This document shows, one piece after another, positions 38,101-51,000 of a DNA stretch of 64,000 bases. A program made the position numbers and the translations under genes. The DNA lies in contig BSQZ01000028.1 of assembly GCA_033239005.1 (NCBI GenBank), positions 5,776,911 to 5,840,910 of the forward strand, written 5' to 3'. A model generated the notes under the pieces. It made no database searches and was not told the origin of the DNA. It was given only the letters and a program-made list of their open reading frames with translations. Position 1 is the stretch's first letter. Each line of letters starts with the position of its first letter. This DNA is from Lamellibrachia satsuma. Lineage: Eukaryota > Annelida > Polychaeta > Sabellida > Siboglinidae.

Positions 38101-41100
38101 AATAAAATTTTCCTTATTATTATATAATCATGAATACTATGCATTCTGTTTATTTCATTAATTTAGTGGTCTGTTTCCACTGTGATATTGTATTATATTT
38201 AATCGTGACATTGCATCAATTTTCAGATGAACAATTCTGCCTATGTGAGGTCTACAGCTGATTCCATAAAAACTATGTAAGTGTATGTGTGATTCAACAA
38301 GCAAATTTTTGTGATGAAAATGAGAGTCTAAAGGGTTAAGAGGTTTCTGGGTGACAATAATACTGATTATGAGTCAATTACCACTGGTATCTCGCAACAA
38401 CCTGGCTCCTATTACTTATGATACAATTGTATGGCAAATTTTATGTAGTTGCCTGACTGTGTTATCAGATAATGGTTACATTACCTGTATCCTTACTGAT
38501 GTCAGGTTATGTGGGCTCGCTATTTGTGACCATGTGTGGGCAGACACATAAACTGATGATTTAATGGTCTGTAGTAATATCAGTTGACCATCTCAAATAA
38601 CATTGACCATTAATGTAGAACATATCCAGAGGCAGCTGGTTAGATTTTGCACAGATACTGATAATACGGATAATGGGAAACTGTAACCTCCACATTGGGT
38701 TAGTTAGTGAAACTTGACACCAGAAGAAAGCGCATGCACCTGCTTGGGAAGTAACAAGGGACATGTCACCTTTGAACAGCACTGAACACTGTTTATGATG
38801 GCAGGACAAACAATTGGTTTGATTATGTAAGTTAGACTATTTATGTTCATGCAGTGGTTAGAATGTCGCACTCACAATTAGTCCTAGGGCTGTTCTGCCA
38901 CAACATAGGTTTAAAGATATTTTCAATTAAATTGAACTATTAACTAATAATTTTAAATCATTAACCTATTTTTGAGAATATACAGCAAACATTCATAAGA
39001 AAAACATTTCCTTAATAGAACGGGAACCTAAACATTTTGGTTAATGTTTTCAAATTATTACTTAATGGTTACTTGTTTCAAAATCAAGAAACCTATTGTA
39101 CAACAGCTGAACAGAGAGAGATATCAAGCTTCTATTGTACAACAGCTGAACAGAGATATATCAAGCTTCTATTGTACAACAGCTGAACAGAGAGAGATAT
39201 CAAGCTTCTATTGTACAACAGTTGAACAGAGAGAGATATCAAGCTTCTATTGTACAACAGCTGAACAGAGAGAGATATCAAGCTTCTATTGTACAACAGT
39301 TGAACAGAGAGAGATATCAAGCTTCTATTGTACAACAGTTGAACAGAGAGAGATATCAAGCTTCTATTGAACAGAGAGAGATATCAAGCTCACTGTGTTC
39401 CTGCAACATGTAACCCTGTTTTAAATTTGCACTGTTTCAGGTTTCCCATTGCCATTGCAACTGGCTTGTTGGAAGTGATCTCTCCCTCCCTGTCCTATTA
39501 CCCCAACCTGGAGAACCTCAAGCAGACACATGGCGACTCAAAAGAACGAATAAAGTCAGTTGACCAAACAGGAACACTTATTTATCTGTAATCTCGTGCT
39601 AATCCATGACCACAGTATATAATGATTCAACATCTAATATTGCCACTCCGAGCCAGACCACATGGTCAGGATGTGACCAGCACTCTGGGAAATTATAGAT
39701 GTTTGCCAATTTTATTATAGAATGCGATATTAATAAATAAACGCTAAAGTAACAAATTATTAAATCATAAATACGTAATTTTTATGCAATTACAATAGTA
39801 CCTGCCTTCAACGGACCCTCCGATGAGCGGACACCTGCTATGGCGGGACACTTTCTCAATGTACGGACTGTTTTACCAAGTTAATGTCCCTCTGATGAGG
39901 GGACACCTGGTGAATGCGGACAGAGGACAGGACATTTTGGTTTTCTGTCCCTGCTAAGGCAGACAGTAATAATTATTTTCGTAATTTTTTTCTCGAAATA
40001 TTTTATTTCCAAAATGGCGACAGACAAACAGCACGGTATGTAGAGGGAAAAACAATGTTATATCGTGAATTCTTATATAAGGCTGTTGGTCGTGGACCCC
40101 GATTTTCTGCCGCCGGGGTAAATGCCAAATGGGCCTGCTTAAATCTACTTAAAATTGCTTTGACAATTCTCAAGAAACAGGTGAACAATGTCAACGACAA
40201 TGAACGACTGTCACAAAGTTGTTTGTTTGGCGCTGCCGCTGACATAAATCGCTGATGTTGGCTTCGCTTAGGTGGTTTGAAATTGCAATCGAGATTCACA
40301 AATACGCCTCGCATAAGAATCAGATAAACAGTCTTAAATGCAATTTAGTATGCAGTACTAATATGACACTGGGATGAAATGACATGCCTCCAATCTAAAC
40401 GACGCGAAACCAACATGCCAAAGGTGCTACCGGTGCACAAAAATACGAATTCGTCATCCGCATGGATGAACTTGGATCAGTAGGCAGCGTTCGCTGTTGG
40501 TTAGTAGCACCCTGGTGGCAGACATGGGAACACCTAACGCGACTTATTTCAGCCCTCCACTCCAGCATGCCTGTCCCTCGGATGAGGGGACACCTGCCAT
40601 GTAGGGACACTTTTGCTTGGATACAGAAGTGTCTGTTGAAGACAGGTGCTACTGTAGTTTGGTGTACTGAAATATACCAATATGTAATTAATTAGGAATT
40701 ACTTGTATAAGTTTGTTCAGCAAAAGCAAATGTGTTATAACCTTTTATATGTAAATATTTAAGCATACCACAATTACTAAGACAAATGCCAATATGCAAT
40801 CACTGTACAGGCACCTGCTTTTTGAAGTAACCAACCCTTTTTTCATTCAATTATATTTGTATTTTGTATATATGTTGGGTAAGTAAAATATTATTATATT
40901 ATTATTATTACATTGCATTCCTTTTTGCCAGAGATTATTAGTTTGATCCATTATATAATAATGTAAACTTTACGATCCTATGCATGACTGCAAAGTCAAT
41001 AAGGCTGCACACAGGCAGAAATAGTTGCAGGGAAATGTAGCGGTTTCATATAAATAAACATACTGGGTGACAGCTGCCAAGTGATCATTGCAGAGGGGTG

Positions 41101-44100
41101 AACTTACGTGAAAAGCAACGATCTGTTTTGCTTGAAGGTGGAGAACAAAACAGAACCTGGACTATGCATTTCTTATGTTGTATTGTCGCAGTCGAGGTCG
41201 ATACTACGTACAGGTGAGACAACCACTTGTTGACACCCGTCAGACATTGTCTCTATAAAACTACCTGTGATTGTCAGTATAAAATAGCAACGTCTGTCTA
41301 GCCAAGAGTGTACACCGTCTTCTTAAAGTAGCAGTGTTTGTCTAGCCAAGAGTGTACACCGTCTTCTTAAAGTAGCAGTGTCTGTCTAGCCAAGAGTGTA
41401 CACCGTCTTCTTAAAGTAGCAGTGTCTGTCTAGCCAAGAGTGTACCATCTTCTTAAAGGTACAACTCTTGACCATACAAATGTGTTTATATGAACCACAA
41501 TTTGTTAATATACCTTGACCGTTATGGGGTAAATGTTTAATTTGAATGTTTCGACTCGAATATCGTGTTTACATTGCATTCTGAACAGCATGCAAGGTCG
41601 CTATTCATAAATAGATACCAGACAGCATGGTTTGTTGATGTGTCTAATTCATCTTTTATACAATTTCTGATAGTAAATATACAACAACAATAAAATTTAT
41701 TAAACATAAAATATAACATTGTTAATTTAGATGTAAGCCCTTCTTTGAGATCGAACAATTAAGAGAATTTGGGCATTTTAATTATACGAAACCCCCGAAT
41801 TAGCTACGTAAAAGTTAACCAGTGAAAATCGTGTTATAGAGAAAGGAGAGCTGATGGAAATACATGTGGCATAGTTGTATTAATACATCTCCTGTGACAG
41901 CTTGAAGATGACGTGATAACAAAGCCTGGCTACCTGACAACAATGAAGAGTTTTGTACAAAATCAAAAGACTACAGACTGGCTTCTGTTGGAGTTCTCAC
42001 AACTGGGCTTTATAGGTCAGTGGTTTATATAGTCAGCATTTCATAGTTCCATTGTGTTCTTGGTTGTCTTAATTGCTGTCTCCATGTGACGTATACTGAT
42101 GTTGTTCTCAGTCAGGTTTATGATGTCATTATTCACTGACATCATGTATATTTCATTTGTAGAAACACAACAGTGTTTATCATCTTTTCTCATGGCATGC
42201 ATTATTTGCAAGTCTCCCCCCGTATTGCTACCTGGTCATTTGCCATAAAAAACACTATTTATATTAACATGGTTGCTGCAATAGTCTTGTTGGTCAGATT
42301 ACACGTGTTGTCTTTTACACACATTGCAACAATTCTGTTTCAGGTAAATTATTTAAGACATACAACTTGCCGTGGGTTGTGGAGTTTTTCCTCATGTTCT
42401 TCAAAGACAAACCAATAGACTGGTTGCTGGACAACATCTTCTATGTGAAATATTGCAGTCCTGAACATGACATGGTGCGTCTCGTTGCATGTTTGTAACA
42501 TACTTTTTCTTTCGACAATCGTGTCGATTTGACATATTTTTATTGATTTAATTTAACGTGTTTTATTTCTTCACATCCATAAGATATGCATGAATATATG
42601 TACATATGTATGAATATATGTACATATTATGTATGAATTCACATAATGTCCAGAATAGTGAAGACTTGGGACGAATTGTAGTTTTGTTTTTGAGGAAGTA
42701 AGTAGTCTGTTTTGTACATAAATTCAAAGTTGAAATAATAAGATACAGTTTATATATCTTATTTTTCCTTCAAGCACCAAACTATTAACTGCAGGGAACA
42801 TAGTTAAGGTACAGTTATTTTTCAGAATTCATGTAATCTCGGATGTTGTTCTTCATATCTCCTTTGAATAGCACATTGATTGATTGCTGACATGATCACT
42901 GCATTACTACAAGGGTGCAGTAGCTTAGTGGTTAGAGTGCTGCTCTCTCAGTCTACAGGACCATTACTATAGGGGTGCAGTAGCTGAGTGGTTAGAGCGC
43001 TGCTCTCTCAGTCTACAGGACCATTACTATAGGGATGCAATAGCTGAGTGGTTAGAGTGCTGCTCTCTCAGTCTACAGGACCATTACTATAGGGGTGCAG
43101 TAGCTGAGTGGTTAGAGCACTGCTCTCTCAGTCTAGAGGACCATTACTATAGGGGTGCAGTAGCTGAGTGGTTAGAGTGCTGCTCTCTCAGTCTACAGGA
43201 CCATTACTATAGGGGTGCAGTAGCTGAGTGGTTAGAGTGCTGCTCTCTCAGTCTACAGGACCATTACTATAGGGGTGCAGTAGCTGAGTGGTTAGAGTGC
43301 TGCTCTCTCAGTCTACAGGACCATTACTACAAGGGTGCAGTAGCTTAGTGGTTAGAGTGCTGCTCTCTCAGTCTACAGGACCATTACTATAGGGGTGCAG
43401 TAGCCGAGTGGTTAGAGTGCTGCTCTCTCAGTCTACAGGACCATTACTATAGGGGTGCAGTAGCTGAGTGGTTAGAGCGCTGCTCTCTCAGTCTAGAGGA
43501 CAATTACTATAGGGTGCAGTAGCTGAGTGGTTAGAGTGCTGCTCTCTCAGTCTACAGGACCATTACTATAGGGGTGCAGTAGCCGAGTGGTTAGAGCGCT
43601 GCTCTCTCAGTCTACAGGACCATTACTATAGGGGTGCAGTAGCTGAGTGGTTAGAGCGCTGCTCTCTCAGTCTAGAGGACCATTACTATAGGGGTGCAGT
43701 AGCTGAGTGGTTAGAGCGCTGCTCTCTCAGTCTAGAGGACCATTACTATAGGGGTGCAGTAGCTGAGTGGTTAGAGTGCTGGACTCTCAGTCAAGAGGAC
43801 CATTACTATAGGGATGCAGTAGCTCATTGGTTAGAGTGCTTCACTGTCAGTCAAGAGGACCATTACTGCAAGGAGCAGTAGCTCATTGGTCAGAGTGCTT
43901 CACTGTCTGTCAAGAGGACCATTACTACAAGGGAGCAGTAGCTCATTGGTTAGAGTGCTTCACTGTCAAGAAGACCATTAAATACAGGGGTGCAGTAGCT
44001 CATTGGTTAGAGTGCTTCACTCTCCGTCAAGAAGACCATTACTACAAGGGAGCAATAGCTCATTGGTCAGAGTGCTTCACTGTCTGTCAAGAGGACCATT

Positions 44101-47100
44101 ACTACAAGGGAGCAGTAGCTCATTGGTTAGATTGCTTCACTGTCAGTCAAGAGGACCATTAAATACAAGGGAGCAGTAGCTCATTGGTTAGAGTGCTTCA
44201 CTGTCAGTCAAGAGGACCATTAAATACAAGGGAGCAGTAGCTCATTGGTTAGAGTGCTTCACTGTCAGTCAAGAGGACCATTAAATACAGGGGTGCAGTA
44301 GCTCATTGGTTAGAGTGCTGCACTGTCAGTCACGAGGACCATTACTACAAGGGAGCAGTAGCTCATTGGTTAGAGTGCTGCACTGTCAGTCACGAGGACC
44401 ATTAATACAAGGGCACTGTAGCTAATTGGTTAGAGTGCTGCACTCTCAGTCACGAGGACCATTAATACAAGGGCACTGTAGCTAATTGGTTAGAGTGCTG
44501 CACTCTCAGTCACGAGGACCATTAATACAGGAGCGCAGTAGCTCATTGATTAGAGTGCTTCACTGTCAGTCAGGAGGACCATTACTACATGGCGCAGTAG
44601 CTCATTGGTTAGAGTGCGGCACTGTCAGTCAAGAGGACCATTACTACAGGGGCGCAGTAGCTCATTGGTTAGAGTGCTGCACTGTCAGTCAAGAGGACCA
44701 TTACTACAGGGGCGCAATAGCTCATTGGTTAGAGTGCTTCACTGTCAGTCAAGAGGACCATTACTACAGGGGCGCAGTAACTCATTGGTTAGAGTGCTGC
44801 ACTGTCAGTCAAGAGGACCATTACTACAAGGGAGCAGTAGCTCATTGGTTAGAGTGCTTCACTGTCAGTCAAGAGGACCATTAAATACAGGGGCGCAGTA
44901 GCTCATCGGTTAGAGTGCTGCACTGTCAGTCAAGAGGACCATTACTACAGGGGAGCAGTAGCTCATTGGTTAGAGTGCTGCACTGTCAGTCACGAGGACC
45001 ATTAATACAAGGGCACTGTAGCTAATTGGTTAGATTGCAGCACTCTCAGTCACGAGGACCATTAATACAGGAGCGCAGTAGCTCATTGATTAGAGTGCTT
45101 CACTGTCAGTCAGGAGGACCATTACTACATGGCGCAGTAGCTCATCGGTTAGAGTGCTGCACTGTCAGTCAAGAGGACCATTACTACAGGGGAGCAGTAG
45201 CTCATTGGTTAGAGTGCTGCACTGTCAGTCACGAGGACCATTAATACAAGGGCACTGTAGCTCATTGGTTAGAGTGCTGCACTGTCAGTCACGAGGACCA
45301 TTACTACAGGGGTGCAGTAGCTCATTGGTTAGAGTGCTGCACTGTCAGTCACGAGGACCATTACTACAGGGGTGCAGTAGCTCATTGGTTAGAGTGCTGC
45401 ACTGTCAGTCACGAGGACCATTACTACAGGGGCGCAGTGGCTCATTGGTTAGAGTGCTGCACTGTCAGTCACGAGGACCATTACTACAGGGGTGCAGTAG
45501 CTCATTGGTTAGAGTGCGGCACTGTCAGTCAAGAGGACCATTACTAGAGGGGCGCAGTAGCTCATTGGTTAGAGTGCTGCACTGTCAGTCACAAGGACCA
45601 TTAATACAGGGGCGCAGTAGCTCATTGGGTAGAATGCTGCACTCTCAGTCAAGCGGACCATTACTACAGGGGCGCTGTAGCTCAGTGGTTAGAGTGCTGG
45701 ACTCTCAGTCAAGAGGGCCATTAATACAGGGGTGCATTAGCTCATCGGTTAGAATGCTGCACTGCATGTCAGTCAAGAGGATCGGGGTTACCGTGCACCA
45801 TACAGCATACAGCTGAATCTTAGGCAAATTTGCCTGTGTCTTTTGGAAGAGACATTAAAAGTCGTTGGTCCCTTGTACCTAGTGCCTGTGTGTGGTCCCT
45901 TGTACCTGGTGCCTGTGTGTGGTCCCTTGTACCTGGTGTATGTGTCTGGTCCCTTGTACCTGGTGCCTGTGTCTGGTCCCTTGTACCTGGTGCCTGTGTG
46001 TGGTCCCTTGTACCTGGTGTATGTGTCTGGTCCCTTGTACCTGGTGCTTGTGTCTGGTCCCTTGTACCTGGTGCCTGTGTCTGGTCCCTTGTACCTGGTG
46101 CCTGTGTCTGGTCCCTTGTACCTGGTGTCTGTGTCTGGTCTCTTGTACCTGGTGTATGTGCCAGGGGAAGTAAAAGATCCCACATAGGGGAATGGAAACA
46201 ACATGTTGTGGACTCACAGAGCCAATGGTCTTGATCTACACAACCCCTGCTGCATTAGCTGCTGCCAAGGCACTTGGTCTGATATTGGAGTAAGCATCAC
46301 AAGATCCTTGTCTGGGTGTATGCCGGCACTGTAAAAACACACATTTTATTTCAGAAACACTGTGCAAGGATGACTGCAGAGTATCGGCGGCGCTACAAAC
46401 CGTCTCTCTTCCAGCACATCGGTGTACAGTCCTCACTCAAAGGAAAAGTTCAGAAACTCAAGGTTGGTGTCATTGTATTTTCAGAATAGGCTCATTTTGA
46501 GTTTTTACGCCTCTTGTTCCAAATTCATTTCGCAAAACGATCAAACCAAACGGACAAACTTGTCTAGTATTGATTACAACACACTAGCTATTGTACAAAT
46601 GTGTTACATCATAAAGCTACTCACACTTTTGCAAATTACCCAATCTAATGAATAAACTCTTTTAAAGCTTTTTTAAATATGCACTCTTCTGTTAACTCTT
46701 TATCCCAGAGACCCATCCAAAATAAGCCTCCTAGTTCCCAGGCAAATTTGCTTTCACACCAGTTTCATGCTTTTTGTCTGAATTATCTTTGTTCATGTTG
46801 TATTTGTTATGCTTTATGTGTTAGCAAGTACTATAAACTATATATGAAATGAAAACTAATTAAATTATCTTTTGATAGATATGAATTTTATATATGTAGG
46901 CATCTTAACTTCACTATATAATTTTTTTATAAATGTCTGAGTTCATTAAAAAAATAATGACAATAATTATTTTTTTACTGCAAGTATCAGTGAATGAAAC
47001 CTTCAGAATTAAGTTCTTATTCAAATGGTAAGAAAATTATTAATACATTATTAACCATTACAAAGTTATGTTATATTTTATCAAATAAGGTAATAACCAA

Positions 47101-48014
47101 AAATCACAAAACGTGTCATAATTTTTTCTTCACTTTGAAAAAATGTAATGATGTCAGTCATTTTGTGATAACAACGAAAATCAACATTATTTAGTAATTT
47201 ACTATGCTCAGAATCACCATCAAAGATTTAAACAGAACAGCGTATAAAAACTGGAAGTATCCTGGGCCAGTACACATACATACATTTTGTGACGTCATAG
47301 GAATATGTGTACGTGTACACGAGGCAATTTGATAGACTTACGCGCCTATGCTATAACTACATAAAAAGTTGTAGTCGAGATAGAATGGGTAACTACGTAA
47401 AAGTCGTAGTTGGGATAGAAAGAGTTAAACTGGCTGCACATATTACTATTCCCACACTACAGATTTCAACATCAATGAACTAAATGATTTGCTTAGGTGG
47501 CTATAGCTGATTGTTAATGCAATTGCTTGCAGGACAAGGACTTCCGTTTGAAGATGGGCCGCACCGTGAACTATATCAATCCCAATGCAGAGGTGTCCAC
47601 TACACTGGAGGTGTACAAGCGATACAGCTTCGACAGGGCCTACATGGGCGAAGCTTTCTTCTGGGCCACTACTCCCAAGAAGGGTGATGTCATCAAAATG
47701 AAGTTCCTCCCTCCCGTCACCATTGATAAGTTAGTGTCACATCTTCAGTTTGCTTGTCCAGGGCGTCGCTTTTGCGAAATCAATGTCATTCTCCAGCTGT
47801 TTTACCCACTGCTGTTGCTGTTCCATAGCCTTCTCCCATCTTTGCCTCTGCTTCTTTTTCCTGCCACTATCCCTCCAATAGCAACAGGAATAGTGGCAGG
47901 TGCCGAAAATCTGGAAAGAATTCCCCGTCACTTTGGAATCATCTGAAACTATATTGACATGGTCAGTATTCATAAACAAACAAATTATATATATAACAAA
48001 TTATATATATAACA

Positions 48015-48096
<82 letters not shown>

Positions 48097-51000
48097 AAAA
48101 ATTCAATAAGTTTAAAAACCTTACTTTTTGGTATTTTTTAAAAGATATAAACCAAATGCATCATGTCATGGTGTAATCAAGATAAATAAAATGTATGGTC
48201 ACATCTCAGAAACCAAAATTTGCTCATTGCAACTTCTATTTAAGCAGTACACACCTTTAAAAGATTTAATTTTTCCGTGATTAGTGTAGAATATAGCATA
48301 ATGGAGAGCTTAACAAATCATTTGGATGAAAACAGGTTTGAAAAACTTATCTTTATATGTCCAATGTAATGCGGAAACCAAGACATAACGAACTAATCAA
48401 TTGCATGCCATAAATTAATTAAACAAGGAGAAAGTTTGTTGCTAGTGTAAATAATGGAAAGTTCATAAAGCTACAAAACAGTCTAAGAACTTCTTTCCAT
48501 CTCACTCTTACATATTTTGCATTTGAGGGGGCAGGGCATATCAGCATGTTCATTTATGATAGTCTTCCAGAATACCAACATGCATTAAAAACAGGAAAAG
48601 AAATAAACTGAAACAGATGGGAAAAAAGACTTGAGAGTTAGCAGTCGAACAACTTTAGAGAGTTAGCAGTCAAACAACTTTAGAGAGTTAGCAGTCAAAC
48701 AACTTTAGAGAGTTAGCAGTCAAACAACTTTAGAGAGTTAGCAGTCAAACAACTTTAGAGAGTTAGCAGTCAAACATCTCTCAAGCATTTGTGGTAAAAG
48801 TGTGAGTAAAAGAGAAAAGCCACTCCACAACCAGGTGTCAGAGAAGGTGGTGCCACTTTCTTCACCACCTGTTGCACCGATGCCCAGGCTGTGTCAGACC
48901 AGACACAGACATCTCTATGTGGCCTTTTCTACAGATAGTGCAGCTGGATTAGAGACGGGTTCACATCTACAGCAACAACTTTCCCATAGTAAGGTACTGT
49001 TCGTCAATGTCCGGGAACTTCAGTTTCGACACTTTTCACTGAGTGGAGGCTCTATGTGCCCTTGAGAGTTTTAAAAGGGCGGTCTCTGATTCTCGGAATG
49101 TCAGTGCTTGGTATGAAGAAAAATGTTTGCAGACTGTGCCTGCGCTCATTCTTTCCAGCTTGTTGAGATGACTAGTGTTGCAGAACTCAAACACGTCATT
49201 GGCAGTGACTGCAGCACCAGATCTGACAGCCCTTGCAGCTCCATTCTTAACGACAGCGCTCTCACTATCCGGGTAGACATGGCCCCTCTTAGTTACAAAC
49301 ACACATAAAAACACAAAATAATTCCCATTCTGAGACAACACAATCTAATATACAGAGAACTTAAATGATGAAATAACTGGCTGGAGTAATTTAGTTCTGC
49401 AGGAATCAACCAGCATTGTAACTTTATAACATTGGACATGTATTTTCAAAATGCTGGGTAAACAAAGATGTCCCACCATGAAACCTATTCCACTTTCAAG
49501 TAAATCAAAAACTATGTGGCAATAAATGAACTAAAGCATACATATATTTTCAAAATACATTATACGGTTAACACTGCCACTTTCCATGGTCAACGTAACA
49601 GGAATAAAAAATCATTCTTCTGGTTACATTGGACATCAGTCTGATATAAACAGATTTTTACCTTATACTAGTTATTGTGCGGACACAAAAAGTTGCTTGA
49701 AACATGTAGGAATGACTTGTTAACAGCAATATAACTTAAACCGCTTTGACATAATCAAGATACAAGCAAAATCATTGGGCAAAGTTGCTTGATCAAACAA
49801 GGAGTATACATCCTTGAATGGATGATCCGGTTTCTTGGTTATTAATATAAATCATAATTACCTCTCAAGAAACTTGCAGTTTCTTTTGTATATTTCGACT
49901 GCATCTCGCAGTCTTCTTCAGCAGACTGAAGTTACGGATGTGTCACATGACCAATGTCATGTGACACAAGCTGGGGTAGTATATGACATACAATGCCCAG
50001 AATGTGACCAACACTATATAGGAGAAACAGCCAGAACACTTGGCACAAGAATCAAAGAACATCTATCTTGTCGCCAACCCCTATCAGCTATAAGTGAACA
50101 CAAACTGAACACAGGTCATCAGTGCTCTATGAAGGACGTCTATATTCTAGACCACGAGGAGAACTGGCACAGGAGAAAAATAAAGGAGGCGATTAACATC
50201 AACAGAAAGAAACCTACGCTGAACCGAGACATCGGCCAGGAGCTCCCACCAGTCCTACTCCAGCTTGTGTCACATGACATTGGTCATGTGACACATCCGT
50301 AACTTCAGTCTGCTGAAGAAGACTACGAGATGCAGTCGAAATATTCAAAACACACTGCAAATTTCTTGAGAGGTAATTATGATTAATAAGGAGTATACAC
50401 TCTTCAAGTGTGAAGTTGCATATTCCTACCACGTTTTCGCCCGCCGAATTCAGTACTGCAGTATGATGGCATACACCTTTTACAATACGTTGTTTTAAAT
50501 CGTTGAAACGATCACTATTGTGCAAAATCTTACCTTATAGAATGATTTCCAAACTCGCTGTCCTTCGTAACATTCTTCGTGGGATCGGAAACCGAACTCA
50601 AATTATCGCTCGCTTGGTGGTGGAATCGTTACTGCGAGTAACAAGTGCATACAGTATTCTTCAGTGATGTGCTGGAGTACAGAGGTTGTAAAATATTCCA
50701 TTCTTTGATTGATTTCAACCGGCGAATGAGTTATTTGTTCTATCCAACTTAACAACGAAAAACTGAAACAAGTTAAAAGGTTTACATTTGCTCCATTTTC
50801 GACACAAATCGACATTTTTCAAATTCGCATTTCCACCCTAAATCATCGGCCATCCCTCAGTTCATTTATAGGTACAAAGTTTGATAGTTTTTCCTGTAAA
50901 ATCATGTTAAATAGTATATACTATAATTATAGATTCTAACACCTCGACTGCCCAAAAGTGTTTTAATGAACCACAATTACTAAAAATAATTTGACTGCAA

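Noticed and set aside
42905..45790. Cluster of functional tRNA genes
   Set aside because: Units contain only the A-box half of a tRNA; there is no B box, anticodon arm or acceptor closure per unit.
43827..45816. Repetitive + strand ORFs (111-220 codons, [23 protein letters not shown])
   Set aside because: The 60-bp period is a multiple of three, so frames stay open by chance. The DNA is clearly SINE-head satellite.
45788..46234. Overlapping ORFs on both strands (YKGPDTGTR / LVPGACVWS types)
   Set aside because: They arise from the 27-bp repeat, which keeps all frames open.
47900..48109. 69-codon ORF with poly(Ile-Tyr)
   Set aside because: It is generated by the (AT)n microsatellite at 48020-48094.
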